Shown piece after piece: positions 1 to 7,822 of a stretch of 32,048 nucleotides of DNA; position 1 is the stretch's first letter; the number at the start of each line of letters is the position of its first letter. This DNA comes from Pseudomonadota bacterium (GTDB taxonomy: Bacteria; Pseudomonadota; Gammaproteobacteria; Burkholderiales; Burkholderiaceae_C), in the NCBI GenBank assembly GCA_021846965.1, contig JAJZWA010000045.1:1-32048 (forward strand). The letters are read 5' to 3'. The position numbers and the translations under genes were made by a program. The notes under the pieces were generated by a model. That model searched no databases. It was not told where the DNA came from and saw nothing but the letters and a program-made list of their open reading frames with translations.

Positions 1-174
1 GGTTCGGTCGAGCCCGCGAAGTACCTCAAGTTCATTCGCAACATCGACTACAACGGCGTGACCAAGAAGGACATCCACTTCGAGAAGGACGGCAACCTGG
101 CCGATCCGACCATCACGCTGTCGGCCTTCGACCACGGCGCGAAGAAGGTGGTGGCCGTCGAACAGGTGAAATGA
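1..174 (+). CDS. livK: Branched-chain amino acid ABC transporter, periplasmic binding protein (3' end only)
   Basis: The window opens inside a reading frame that runs from base 1 to a TGA at 172-174 and gives 57 C-terminal residues, beginning GSVEPAKYLKFIRNIDY and ending VVAVEQVK. The pattern 'DYNGVTKKDIHFEKDGNL' followed by a final short strand fits the C-terminal end of LivJ/LivK-type periplasmic binding proteins, which deliver leucine, isoleucine, valine or related substrates to the LivHMGF membrane complex. The full transporter set lies directly downstream on the same strand, which is the strongest support. The substrate cannot be judged from this fragment, and members of this family also bind amides, urea or aromatic acids. 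Confidence 0.8.
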   Translation, partial: GSVEPAKYLKFIRNIDYNGVTKKDIHFEKDGNLADPTITLSAFDHGAKKVVAVEQVK

Positions 175-186
175 GCCATGCTCCCC

Positions 187-241
187 GAGGCCCGTACGCG
201 GGCCTCGCCTGAACGGAGTCTTCGGTCGCTCGCGACCGAAG
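187..241 (+). promoter_or_regulatory. Two adjacent stem-loops in the livK-livH spacer
   Basis: Two perfect hairpins follow the livK stop: an 8-bp stem GAGGCCCG/CGGGCCTC with a 4-nt loop (187-206), and a 9-bp stem CTTCGGTCG/CGACCGAAG with a 4-nt loop (220-241). Neither has a T-run. They may protect the 3' end of the binding-protein mRNA from exonucleases, a common arrangement in transporter operons where the binding protein is needed in excess. The function is inferred; only the pairing is seen. Confidence 0.5.
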
Positions 242-261
242 CGCGCACGGTTGTCTCCTCT

Positions 262-300
262 GCATCCCTCGGCGCTAGCCGCGCCCGGGGATGCCTTTTT
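262..300 (+). terminator. Intrinsic terminator between livK and livH
   Basis: GCATCCC (262-268) pairs with GGGATGC (288-294). Inside it GGCGC (271-275) pairs with GCGCC (281-285), leaving a 2x2 internal loop and a 5-nt apical loop. A CTTTTT tail follows immediately. This is a textbook Rho-independent terminator, 16 bases before the livH start codon, so part of the transcription from livK would stop here and part may read through into livHMGF. Confidence 0.8.
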
Positions 301-315
301 CATCTTGGGTCTGCG

Positions 316-1245
316 ATGCAAACCTTTATTCAGCAGTTGGTGAACGGCCTGGTGCTGGGCAGCATGTATGCCCTGGTTGCACTGGGTTACACGATGGTCT
401 ACGGGATCGTCAACCTGATCAACTTCGCGCATGGCGACGTGATGATGGTGGGGGCGATGACGTCCTACAGCATGTTCCGCCTGCTGCACGCGGTGACGCC
501 GGGCATGCCCTGGCCGCTGGTGCTGGCGATCGCGCTGGCGGTGGCGATGGTGGTGTGCGGGACGCTGAACTTTTTCATCGAGCGCCTGGCCTACCGCAGG
601 TTGCGCAACGCGCCCAAGCTGGCGCCGCTGGTGACGGCCATCGGCATGTCGATTTTCCTGGAGACCATGGCCATGGTGATCTGGGGGCGCGACTACAAGG
701 TGTTCCCGCAGTTGTTCCCGAACCGCGTGATCAGCATGGACGGGGTGGTGATCACGCAGGTGCAGATTGCCATTCTGGTGGTCACGGTGCTGCTGCTGGT
801 GGGGCTGACGGTGCTGATCAACCACACCAAGCTGGGTCGGGCGATGCGCGCGACGGCGGAGAACCCGCGGGTGGCCTCGCTGATGGGGGTGAACCCGAAC
901 CTGGTGATTTCAGCGGCTTTCGTGATCGGCGCGGTGCTGGCGGCGATCGCGGGGGTGATGTGGTATGCGAACTTCTCCACCGCCAACTTCTACATGGGCT
1001 TCACGCCGGGCCTGAAGGCCTTCACGGCGGCGGTGCTGGGAGGCATCGGCAACATGGGCGGGGCGATGGTGGGGGGAGTGCTGCTGGGGGTGATCGAGGT
1101 GCTGGGGGCGGGCTACATCGGCACGGTCACGCACGGGCTGTTCGGCAGCAACTACCAGGACATTTTCGCCTTCATCGTGCTGATCCTGGTGCTGACCCTG
1201 CGCCCGCAGGGGCTGCTGGGTGAGCGCGTGGCCGATCGCGCCTGA
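316..1245 (+). CDS. livH: Branched-chain amino acid ABC transporter permease LivH
   Basis: This is a 309-residue inner-membrane permease, one of the two channel subunits of the high-affinity branched-chain amino acid importer. It starts MQTFIQQLVNGLVLGSMYAL and contains the LivH hallmark stretch GYTMVYGIVNLINFAHGD near residues 28-45, followed by about eight hydrophobic helices and a C-terminal LRPQGLLGE motif. The ATG at 316 is chosen because it matches the family N-terminus; an upstream in-frame ATG at 178 would begin inside the livK spacer and terminator. No strong Shine-Dalgarno sequence is visible. LivM follows after 14 bases. It should work with LivM, LivG, LivF and the binding protein upstream. 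The exact substrate is not shown by sequence. Confidence 0.95.
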   Translation: MQTFIQQLVNGLVLGSMYALVALGYTMVYGIVNLINFAHGDVMMVGAMTSYSMFRLLHAVTPGMPWPLVLAIALAVAMVVCGTLNFFIERLAYRRLRNAPKLAPLVTAIGMSIFLETMAMVIWGRDYKVFPQLFPNRVISMDGVVITQVQIAILVVTVLLLVGLTVLINHTKLGRAMRATAENPRVASLMGVNPNLVISAAFVIGAVLAAIAGVMWYANFSTANFYMGFTPGLKAFTAAVLGGIGNMGGAMVGGVLLGVIEVLGAGYIGTVTHGLFGSNYQDIFAFIVLILVLTLRPQGLLGERVADRA

Positions 1246-1259
1246 GCGGGGAGAAGAGC

Positions 1260-2477
1260 ATGCAATCGACCAATACGGGCAATACGGGCAATACCAAGTT
1301 CCTGGTCTTCCTCATCGCGGCGGGTTTCCTGCTGGCGATGCCGCTGGGGCTGCAGACCTTCGGGGACGCGTGGGTGCGCATCGCGGCGTTCTCGATGCTG
1401 TACGTGATGCTGGCGCTGGGGCTGAACATCGTGGTGGGTCTGGCGGGGCTGCTGGACCTGGGCTACATCGCGTTCTACGCGGTGGGGGCGTACATGTTCG
1501 CGCTGCTGTCGTCGACCCAGCTGACGGACAACTTCGACACGCTGGGGAGGTTGTTCCCGCACGGTTTCGACGTGTCGATCTGGCTGGTGATTCCGCTGGG
1601 GGCGGGGCTGGCGGCGCTGTTCGGCATCCTGCTGGGCACGCCGGTGCTCAAGCTGCGGGGGGACTATCTGGCGATCGTGACCCTGGGTTTCGGGGAGATC
1701 ATCCGCATTTTCATGAACAACCTGAATGCGCCGGTGGACATCACCAACGGGCCGCAGGGGATCTCGGGGATCCACGGGGTGCGCATGTTCGGGTGGGGCC
1801 TGAACCACAACGTGCACATCGGCAGCTACACGATCAACTCGGTGACGGAGTACTACTGGCTGTTCCTGGCGCTGGCGGCGATCACGGTGTTCATCTGCTA
1901 CCGGCTGCAGGACTCGCGCATCGGGCGGGCGTGGATGGCCATGCGCGAGGATGAGATCGCGGCCAAGGCGATGGGGGTGAACACGCGCAACATGAAGCTG
2001 CTGGCCTTCTCGATGGGGGCGACCTTCGGGGGCGTGGCGGGGGTGATGTTCGCGGCCTTCCAGGGCTTCGTGTCGCCGGAGTCGTTCTCGCTGATGGAGT
2101 CGGTGAACGTGCTGGCGATGGTGGTGATCGGGGGCATGGGCAACATTCCCGGGGTGATCCTGGGGGCGATCCTGCTGTCGGTGCTGCCGGAGGCGCTGCG
2201 CTACACGGGCTTCATCTCGGACTGGCAGCAGCATGCCTTCCACCATGTGTACATCGACAGCGGCATCCTGCGCCAGCTGATCTATTCGCTGGCCATGATC
2301 CTGATCATGCTGGTGCGCCCGAAGGGCCTGTGGCCCGCGCCCGAGCATGGCAAGTCGGTGGCCTCGCTGGGCATCGGCACGGGCGCGAAGGCCGAGCCGC
2401 GCGACCAGGGCCGCGGCGGCTCCGGTGCGCGGGTGCTCGGTGGCGCCGAGCCCGCGGCAGCGGAGGCGCAATCATGA
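1260..2477 (+). CDS. livM: Branched-chain amino acid ABC transporter permease LivM
   Basis: This 405-residue inner-membrane permease is the partner of LivH. After a short polar N-terminus rich in NTGNTGN there are about ten hydrophobic segments, with the family signatures ALGLNIVVGLAGLLDLGYIAF (first 20: ALGLNIVVGLAGLLDLGYIA) and GDYLAIVTLGFGEIIRIFMN, and the terminal RPKGLWPAPEHGK. A good ribosome binding site, GGGGAGAAG, precedes the ATG. Beyond GLWP the protein carries about 40 residues of low-complexity Gly/Ala/Glu-rich tail not usual in the family, with no recognisable domain. Its TGA overlaps the ATG of livG (ATGA), indicating translational coupling. Confidence 0.95.
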   Translation: MQSTNTGNTGNTKFLVFLIAAGFLLAMPLGLQTFGDAWVRIAAFSMLYVMLALGLNIVVGLAGLLDLGYIAFYAVGAYMFALLSSTQLTDNFDTLGRLFPHGFDVSIWLVIPLGAGLAALFGILLGTPVLKLRGDYLAIVTLGFGEIIRIFMNNLNAPVDITNGPQGISGIHGVRMFGWGLNHNVHIGSYTINSVTEYYWLFLALAAITVFICYRLQDSRIGRAWMAMREDEIAAKAMGVNTRNMKLLAFSMGATFGGVAGVMFAAFQGFVSPESFSLMESVNVLAMVVIGGMGNIPGVILGAILLSVLPEALRYTGFISDWQQHAFHHVYIDSGILRQLIYSLAMILIMLVRPKGLWPAPEHGKSVASLGIGTGAKAEPRDQGRGGSGARVLGGAEPAAAEAQS

Positions 2478-3334
2478 GCGTGCGACTCGACGTGCAAGCC
2501 GACGTGCAAGCCGACGTGCAACTCGACGTGATCGAGGAACAGCCGCCGGCCGAAACCAGCGTGCCGACGCTGAAGGTCTCGGGGGCTTCCAAGCGTTTCG
2601 GGGGCCTGCAGGCCCTGTCGGACGTGGGGGTGGAGATCCACCGCGGGCAGATCTACGGACTGATCGGCCCCAACGGGGCGGGCAAGACCACCTTCTTCAA
2701 CGTGATCACCGGCATGTACAAGCCCGACGGGGGCGAGTTCCTGCTCGAGGGGCGGGCCTACAAGCCCGAGGCGGTGCACCAGGTGGCGCACGAGGGCATC
2801 GCGCGCACCTTCCAGAACATCCGCCTGTTCCCGGACATGACGGCGCTGGAGAACGTGATGGTGGGGCGCCACACGCGCACGAAGAGCGCGGTGCTGGGGG
2901 CGGTGTTCCGCACCCCGCGCTTTCGCCAGGAGGAGCGCGCGATCCGCGAGCGTGCCTACGAGCTGCTGCAGTACGTGGGCATCGAGCAGTACGCCGACTA
3001 TCGCGCGCGCACGCTGTCCTACGGGGACCAGCGGCGCCTGGAGATCGCGCGCGCGCTGGCCACCGAGCCCAAGCTGCTGGCGCTGGACGAGCCGGCCGCC
3101 GGCATGAACGCCACCGAGAAGCTGCAGTTGCGCGAGCTGCTGGTGACCATCCGCCAGGACGGGCGCACGATCCTGCTGATCGAGCACGACGTCAAGCTGG
3201 TCATGGGGCTGTGCGACCGCGTGACGGTGCTGGACTACGGAAAGATCATCGCCCAGGGCGCGCCGGCCGAGGTGCAGCGCGACCCGAAGGTCATCGAAGC
3301 CTACCTGGGCGCGGGAGGAGCGGCACATGCCTGA
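2474..3334 (+). CDS. livG: Branched-chain amino acid ABC transporter ATP-binding protein LivG
   Basis: This 286-residue cytoplasmic ATPase subunit powers LivHM. It shows the Walker A motif GPNGAGKTT, the Q-loop region ARTFQNIRLF, the ABC signature LSYGDQRRLEIARAL, Walker B LLALDEPAAGMN (A-A-G-M-N is typical of LivG) and the switch His in LIEHDVKLVM. The start at 2474 overlaps the livM stop by ATGA and is preceded by GGAGG. The ABC domain begins only at about residue 35; before it lies an unusual N-terminal extension made of a repeated Asp-Val-Gln-Ala unit. LivF starts 8 bases before the end of livG. Confidence 0.95.
   Translation: MSVRLDVQADVQADVQLDVIEEQPPAETSVPTLKVSGASKRFGGLQALSDVGVEIHRGQIYGLIGPNGAGKTTFFNVITGMYKPDGGEFLLEGRAYKPEAVHQVAHEGIARTFQNIRLFPDMTALENVMVGRHTRTKSAVLGAVFRTPRFRQEERAIRERAYELLQYVGIEQYADYRARTLSYGDQRRLEIARALATEPKLLALDEPAAGMNATEKLQLRELLVTIRQDGRTILLIEHDVKLVMGLCDRVTVLDYGKIIAQGAPAEVQRDPKVIEAYLGAGGAAHA
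2489..2530 (+). repeat. 12-bp tandem repeat in the 5' end of livG
   Basis: The unit GACGTGCAAGCC occurs twice perfectly, then as GACGTGCAACTC, then as a partial GACGTG. It encodes D-V-Q-A, D-V-Q-A, D-V-Q-L, D-V. Because the unit is a multiple of three, changes in copy number keep the livG frame open. Confidence 0.9.
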
Positions 3335-4073
3335 ACAGAACCAGAAAGACCCATCGGCGGGCAAGCCGCTGCTGAGCATCAAGGGCCTGCGGGTGGCCTA
3401 CGGCGGCATCATGGCGGTCAAGGGCATCGACTTCGAGGTGCGCGCGGGCGAGCTGGTCAGTCTGATCGGGGCCAACGGGGCGGGCAAGACGACCACGCTG
3501 AAGGCCATCACGGGGCTGCAGCCCATGGCCGACGGGGACATCGTGTTCGACGGGCAGTCGATCCGGGGCAAGCCGGCGCATGCGCTGGTGCGCATGGGGC
3601 TGGCGATGGTGCCGGAGGGGCGCGGCACCTTCACGCGCATGACCATCGACGAGAACCTGCTGATGGGCTCGTACACCCGGGGGGACAAGCAGGGGGTGCA
3701 GGACGACATCGAGCGCGTGTTCTCGATCTTCCCGCGCCTGAAGGAGCGCCGCGCGCAGCTGGCCGGCACCATGTCGGGGGGTGAGCAGCAGATGCTGGCC
3801 ATGGGCCGGGCGATGATGTGCCGCCCGCGCATGCTGCTGCTGGACGAGCCCTCGATGGGGCTGTCGCCGATCATGGTGGACAAGATCTTCGAGGTGGTCA
3901 CGGAGATCGCCAGGCAGGGGGTGACCATCCTGCTGGTGGAGCAGAACGCCAAGCGCGCGCTGGAGCTGGCGCAGCGAGGCTACGTGCTGGACTCGGGCAC
4001 CATGACCATGGGCGGCGAGGCCTCCACGCTGCTCGACGACCCGCGCGTGCGCGCCGCCTACCTGGGAGAATAG
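3327..4073 (+). CDS. livF: Branched-chain amino acid ABC transporter ATP-binding protein LivF
   Basis: This 248-residue protein is the second ATPase subunit of the importer. It contains Walker A GANGAGKTT, LivF-typical VPEGRGTFTRMTIDENLLMG, the signature MSGGEQQMLAMGRAMM, Walker B MLLLDEPSMGLSP and the switch region LVEQNAKRAL. Its length is normal for LivF, with about 10 extra residues at the N-terminus. The start overlaps the end of livG by 8 bases and has GGAGGAG upstream. It ends the liv operon; yaeQ follows after 34 bases and may be cotranscribed, since no terminator is visible between them. Confidence 0.95.
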   Translation: MPEQNQKDPSAGKPLLSIKGLRVAYGGIMAVKGIDFEVRAGELVSLIGANGAGKTTTLKAITGLQPMADGDIVFDGQSIRGKPAHALVRMGLAMVPEGRGTFTRMTIDENLLMGSYTRGDKQGVQDDIERVFSIFPRLKERRAQLAGTMSGGEQQMLAMGRAMMCRPRMLLLDEPSMGLSPIMVDKIFEVVTEIARQGVTILLVEQNAKRALELAQRGYVLDSGTMTMGGEASTLLDDPRVRAAYLGE

Positions 4074-4107
4074 ACCCTTTCGTCGAATCACACCCCAGGG
4101 GGAAGGC

Positions 4108-4671
4108 ATGGCATTGAAGGCAACCATCCACAAGGCCGAGGTGCAGCTGGCCGACATGGATCGCAACCACTACGCCGACCTGTCGCTGACCCTCGCGCGG
4201 CATCCCTCCGAGAACGACGAGCGCATGATGACGCGCCTGCTGATGTATGCGCTGCATGCGCAGGAGGGCATCGCCCTGGGCAAGGGCCTGTCCGACGTGG
4301 AGGAGCCGGCGGTCTGGGTGAAGGACATGACCGGCGAAATCCAGTTGTGGATCGACATCGGCCAGCCCGACGAGGTACGCCTGCGCAAGGCCTGCGGACG
4401 CGCCGCGCAGGTGGTGGTGCTGTGCTACGCCAGCAGCTGCGACATCTGGTGGAAGCAGATCGAATCCCGGCTCACGCGCCTGCGCAACCTGACGGTCCTG
4501 CGCATGCCGGCGCAGACGGCCCAGGCCCTGGCGGGCCTGGCCGAGCGCTCCATGCGCCTGCAATGCCTCGTGCAGGATGGCGCCGTGACCCTGAGCAGCG
4601 ATGCGGCGGCGGTCGAGGTCGAGCTAGTCACGCTCAGGGGCGCGCAAGCCGACGGCAGGGTCCAGGCGTGA
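4108..4671 (+). CDS. yaeQ: YaeQ family protein
   Basis: This 187-residue protein begins MALKATIHKAEVQLADMDRN and has the YaeQ family features: Y-A-D-L-S-L-T-L-A-R-H-P-S-E near residues 21-34, the R-M-M-T-R-L-L core, G-L-S-D-V-E-E-P near 56-64, and D-I-G-Q-P-D-E-V-R-L near 81-90. YaeQ proteins adopt a PD-(D/E)XK nuclease-like fold, but their role is not well established; one early report linked YaeQ to haemolysin expression. A strong Shine-Dalgarno AGGGGGAAGG lies just before the ATG. The last 48 bases overlap the convergent AI-2E family gene. Confidence 0.9.
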   Translation: MALKATIHKAEVQLADMDRNHYADLSLTLARHPSENDERMMTRLLMYALHAQEGIALGKGLSDVEEPAVWVKDMTGEIQLWIDIGQPDEVRLRKACGRAAQVVVLCYASSCDIWWKQIESRLTRLRNLTVLRMPAQTAQALAGLAERSMRLQCLVQDGAVTLSSDAAAVEVELVTLRGAQADGRVQA

Positions 4672-5715
4672 TGCCTCCAGCCATTCCCGCCATACCGCCA
4701 GCAGCACCGCCAGCACCACCGGCCCCAGGAACATGCCCACCAGGCCGAATGCGGCCAGACCGCCCAGCACGCCGAAGATCACCAGCACGAAGGGCACGCG
4801 GGTGCTGCCGCTGATCACCAGCGGGCGCACCAGGTTGTCCACCCAGCTGACCACCAGCAATCCCCACAGCAACAAGCCGACCCCGGCCCCGATGTGCCCC
4901 TGCAGCAGCAGCCACAGGGCCGCGGGCACCCACACCAGCGGGGTACCGAAGGGGGCCAGCGCGAACAGCGCGGTCACCGCGGCCAGCAGCACGGGCGCGG
5001 CGAGCCCGGCCCACCAGTAGCCCAGGCCGGCGAACAGCCCCTGCACCAGGGCGGTGGCGAGCAGGCCCCACAGCACCGCGCGGGTCATTTCGGCGGCCGC
5101 CTGCAGGTAGGCGTCCACGCGCGGGCCCAGCAGGTGGCGGGACACCGCCTGCACCTGGCGCAGGCCGCGCTCGCCGTCGCGGTACACGAAAAACAGGGTC
5201 AGCAGCGCGAAGCCGAACTTGGCCGCGTTGCGACCGGCGCCACCGAGCAGCGCGAAGGCCTGCTCGGCCGCCTGCGCACTCCACGGCACGCTGCGCAAGC
5301 GGCTGGCGAACTGCGCGCTCGACAGGTCGCGCAGCAGATCCTGCAGCATGGCGCCGAGCAGGGGCAGGCGAGCCAGCGCCTCGGGCAGATGCAGTGCGCC
5401 CCCCGACAGGCGCGCGCCGGCCTCGGCGACGGCGCGCACCAGTTCGTCACGCAGCAGCACCCCCAGCCACAGCGCCGGCAGCACGAAGGCCAGCGCCACC
5501 ACCAGGGTCATGATCAGCGCCGCCAGCACGGGAAGCCGCGCCAGGCGCGCTCGCAGGCGCTCGAACAGGGGCCAGGTGCCCAGGCCCAGGATCACCGCCC
5601 AGGCGATCGCGGCCAGGAAGGGCCGCAGCACCAGGTAGGCCAGGCCCAGCAGCAGGAGCAAGAGCAGGCCCAGCGTGACGCGGCGCAGCGCCAGTGGGGA
5701 CATCGGGACCGTCAT
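4624..5715 (-). CDS. AI-2E family transporter (PerM/YdiK-like membrane protein)
   Basis: This is a 363-residue polytopic inner-membrane protein. It starts MTVPMSPLALRRVTLGLLLL and has paired N-terminal hydrophobic helices, a soluble central stretch, and the family-typical C-terminal half with G-L-L-A-T-A-L-V-Q-G, P-F-G-T-P-L-V-W-V-P and D-N-L-V-R-P-L-V-I-S-G. The family (PF01594) includes YdiK, PerM and TqsA; substrates differ and are often unknown, so autoinducer transport should not be assumed. A second ATG at 5703 is also possible. It lies 28 bases after htpX on the same strand and is probably cotranscribed with it. Its 3' end overlaps yaeQ on the other strand. Confidence 0.85.
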   Translation of the reverse strand: MTVPMSPLALRRVTLGLLLLLLLGLAYLVLRPFLAAIAWAVILGLGTWPLFERLRARLARLPVLAALIMTLVVALAFVLPALWLGVLLRDELVRAVAEAGARLSGGALHLPEALARLPLLGAMLQDLLRDLSSAQFASRLRSVPWSAQAAEQAFALLGGAGRNAAKFGFALLTLFFVYRDGERGLRQVQAVSRHLLGPRVDAYLQAAAEMTRAVLWGLLATALVQGLFAGLGYWWAGLAAPVLLAAVTALFALAPFGTPLVWVPAALWLLLQGHIGAGVGLLLWGLLVVSWVDNLVRPLVISGSTRVPFVLVIFGVLGGLAAFGLVGMFLGPVVLAVLLAVWREWLEASRLDPAVGLRAPERD

Positions 5716-5743
5716 GCTCGGGCCCTGTTCACAGGCCTGGATC

Positions 5744-6625
5744 TCAGCCGCGCACGCCCTGCAGGGCCGCGATGCGCTGCTCCAGCGGCGGATGGCTGGC
5801 GAACCATTCCATCCACGCAGGGCGGTCGGTGATGCCGGCGGTGGCCAGGTTGCGCGGCAGCCCGCCGGGCTGCATTTCGCCCAGCCGGCGCAAGGCGCTG
5901 ATCATGGGCTGCGGGCTGCCGAGCAGGCGCGCCGAGCCTGCGTCGGCGCGGAATTCGCGCTGGCGCGAGAACCACGCGACGATCATGCTGGCCAGCACCC
6001 CGAACAGGATGTCGCACACCAGCGTGGTCACGAAATAGCCCATGCCGGGGCCGCGGTCCTCGGCCTCGCCGCGGCGCAGCGCCGAGTCGACCAGGAAGCC
6101 CACCACGCGCGAGAGGAACACGACGAAGGTGTTGACCACGCCCTGGATCAGGGTCAGCGTGACCATGTCCCCGTTCGCGACGTGGCTCACCTCGTGCGCG
6201 AGCACCGCGGCGGCCTGTTCGCGCGACATGGTCTGCAGCAGACCCGTGGACACGGCTACCAGCGCGTGGTCGCGCCGCGCGCCGGTGGCGAAGGCATTGG
6301 GCTCGCCTTCGTAAATGGCCACTTCGGGCATGCCGATGCCCGCGCTGGCCGCCAGGCGCGACACGGTGTCGAGCAGCCAGGCCTCGGCCTGGTCGCGCGG
6401 CTGCTCGATGACCTGCGCGCCGGTGCTGAACTTGGCGATGGTCTTGGACATCAGCAGCGAGATGAAGGCGCCGCCGAAGCCGATGACGGCGGCGAAGCCC
6501 AGCAGCGCCGGCAGGTCCAGGCCGTAGGCGCCCAGGAAGCGGTCCAGCCCCAGCAGGCGTGTGATCACGCCGAGCACGACGAGTACCGCGAGGTTGGTGG
6601 CGAGGAACAGCAGGATGCGCTTCAT
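5744..6625 (-). CDS. htpX: Membrane zinc protease HtpX
   Basis: This 293-residue M48 metalloprotease degrades misfolded inner-membrane proteins. It begins [20 protein letters not shown] with two N-terminal membrane helices (about 4-22 and 40-60). The zinc motif HEVSH is at 144-148 and the third ligand glutamate is in [14 protein letters not shown] near 223, as in the family. Two further hydrophobic segments (about 155-180 and 195-220) match HtpX topology, and the length matches E. coli HtpX. It is the middle gene of a minus-strand group Tim44-protein, htpX, AI-2E transporter with gaps of 45 and 28 bases, which suggests a membrane quality-control unit. Confidence 0.95.
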   Translation of the reverse strand: MKRILLFLATNLAVLVVLGVITRLLGLDRFLGAYGLDLPALLGFAAVIGFGGAFISLLMSKTIAKFSTGAQVIEQPRDQAEAWLLDTVSRLAASAGIGMPEVAIYEGEPNAFATGARRDHALVAVSTGLLQTMSREQAAAVLAHEVSHVANGDMVTLTLIQGVVNTFVVFLSRVVGFLVDSALRRGEAEDRGPGMGYFVTTLVCDILFGVLASMIVAWFSRQREFRADAGSARLLGSPQPMISALRRLGEMQPGGLPRNLATAGITDRPAWMEWFASHPPLEQRIAALQGVRG

Positions 6626-6670
6626 GGTCGGATTTCAGGCGAAGGCGTACGGGATCGGACAGGGGCCGGC

Positions 6671-7600
6671 TCAGGCGACGGGCTGGATGCCCGCGAGCAG
6701 CCAGCCGGTGCTGCGGTCGCTGGGGCGCGTGAAATGCCAGACTTCGTCGAAGGAGTCGGCTCCATCGGCCTGGGGCCTCTCGCGCAACAGTCCGGAAAAG
6801 CGCACGCTGACCAGCTCGGCAAGCGGGTGCTCGACATGTTCGAGCATATGGGCCTGCAGGCTCAGCACCTCGGTGCTGCGCGCCTCATCCCCGAGCCGGA
6901 TCAAGTCGCGGCGAAATTGTTCGAACAGCTCCGGCGTGCTGGCGTCGCGCAGGGTGGGCAGGTCGCCCTCGTCATTGGCCTTCTGCAGGCGCAGGAACAG
7001 CTCGCGTGCACGTTCGACGAAAGCCTCGGCGTCGAAGCTGGCGGGAATCGAGGCGCCCGCGGCGACCGGCGCCGGGCCCGCGGCCCAGGGCGTCGCGCCC
7101 GGGGCTGGCGCGCCGGCCGAGGCAGCGGCCCACGCCGTGCCCGCGGCCGGCATGCCGCGCGCGCGCCTGGCGTTCAGGAACATGCGCAGCAGCGCGAAGC
7201 CGCCCAGGGCCAGCAGCAGCACCATCAGCCACGAACCCAGGGCGGGCGCCAGTCCGAAGTGCGAGAGCAGGGCGCCCAGGCCGAGCCCGGCGGCCAGCCC
7301 GGCCAGCGGGCCCAGCCAGGCGTTGCGCCGCGGCGTGGCCGCGGGCGTGGGCGCCGGCGTGGCGCCGCGGGCGTCGGCACGCGTACCCGTCTGGGCGCGC
7401 GTGCCGGTGTCGGCAGGCCGCACCGGCGCGCTGCGCGTGACCTGCGGGCGGTACAGTCCGCTGGCGCGCCCTCCGCCCAGCCGCGCGGCGGCGGCGTCGA
7501 GGCTGGACAGCAGCAGTCCGGCCCCCAGGATCAGTGCGAGCGCGCGCGCGGCATGGCGGGCGCGGCGGGCGGGCTTGGAAGGATGTGTGGTTTCGGACAT
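6671..7600 (-). CDS. Tim44-like domain membrane protein
   Basis: The protein has 309 residues. An N-terminal signal or anchor (about 18-39, ending LDAAAA) leads to a Pro/Thr/Ala-rich linker, then a hydrophobic region (about 95-142) with one or two membrane helices, then a C-terminal soluble domain (about 185-309). That domain has the Tim44-like pattern: F-D-A-E-A-F-V-E-R-A-R-E-L-F-L-R-L-Q, D-L-P-T-L-R-D-A-S-T-P-E-L and E-V-W-H-F-T-R-P near the end. Bacterial Tim44-like proteins are thought to bind the membrane or proteins, but their role is poorly defined. Adjacency to htpX fits a role in envelope maintenance (inference). Confidence 0.8.
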   Translation of the reverse strand: MSETTHPSKPARRARHAARALALILGAGLLLSSLDAAAARLGGGRASGLYRPQVTRSAPVRPADTGTRAQTGTRADARGATPAPTPAATPRRNAWLGPLAGLAAGLGLGALLSHFGLAPALGSWLMVLLLALGGFALLRMFLNARRARGMPAAGTAWAAASAGAPAPGATPWAAGPAPVAAGASIPASFDAEAFVERARELFLRLQKANDEGDLPTLRDASTPELFEQFRRDLIRLGDEARSTEVLSLQAHMLEHVEHPLAELVSVRFSGLLRERPQADGADSFDEVWHFTRPSDRSTGWLLAGIQPVA

Positions 7601-7680
7601 GGCGTCAGCTCCATCGAGGGCCCCGCGGGAGCGCGAGCGCTCCGGATCGACAGGGTTGGCAGGTAATTTTTTGATACAAA

Positions 7681-7728
7681 CGAAGTGTAGGCTCGCCAGC
7701 CGGGAAATGCACTTCGAAATCCCCTACA
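7681..7728. promoter_or_regulatory. Nested inverted repeats in the Tim44/LysR intergenic region
   Basis: CGAAGTG (7681-7687) is inverted at 7710-7716 (CACTTCG), and TGTAGG (7686-7691) is inverted at 7723-7728 (CCTACA). The two pairs overlap, and they sit between the divergent Tim44-protein and LysR genes, where a LysR-type regulator usually binds. Binding itself is not shown. Confidence 0.4.
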
Positions 7729-7822
7729 TTTGACTGAGGGAAACTTCGAAAAAATCGAAGCGTCACGCGGGACCGCGATCGGCTGCGGCCTCCCCGGGGT
7801 GCCTGAGAGGAGGAATCGAGGC

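Noticed and set aside
1152..2471. Long minus-strand open frame opposite livM
   Set aside because: It is rich in Arg, His and Gln, has no domain and lies antisense to a clear livM; typical of high-GC shadow frames.
5675..7666. 663-codon plus-strand open frame opposite htpX and the Tim44-domain gene
   Set aside because: Composition is His/Gln/Ala/Gly-rich without domains, and both genes on the other strand are certain or likely.
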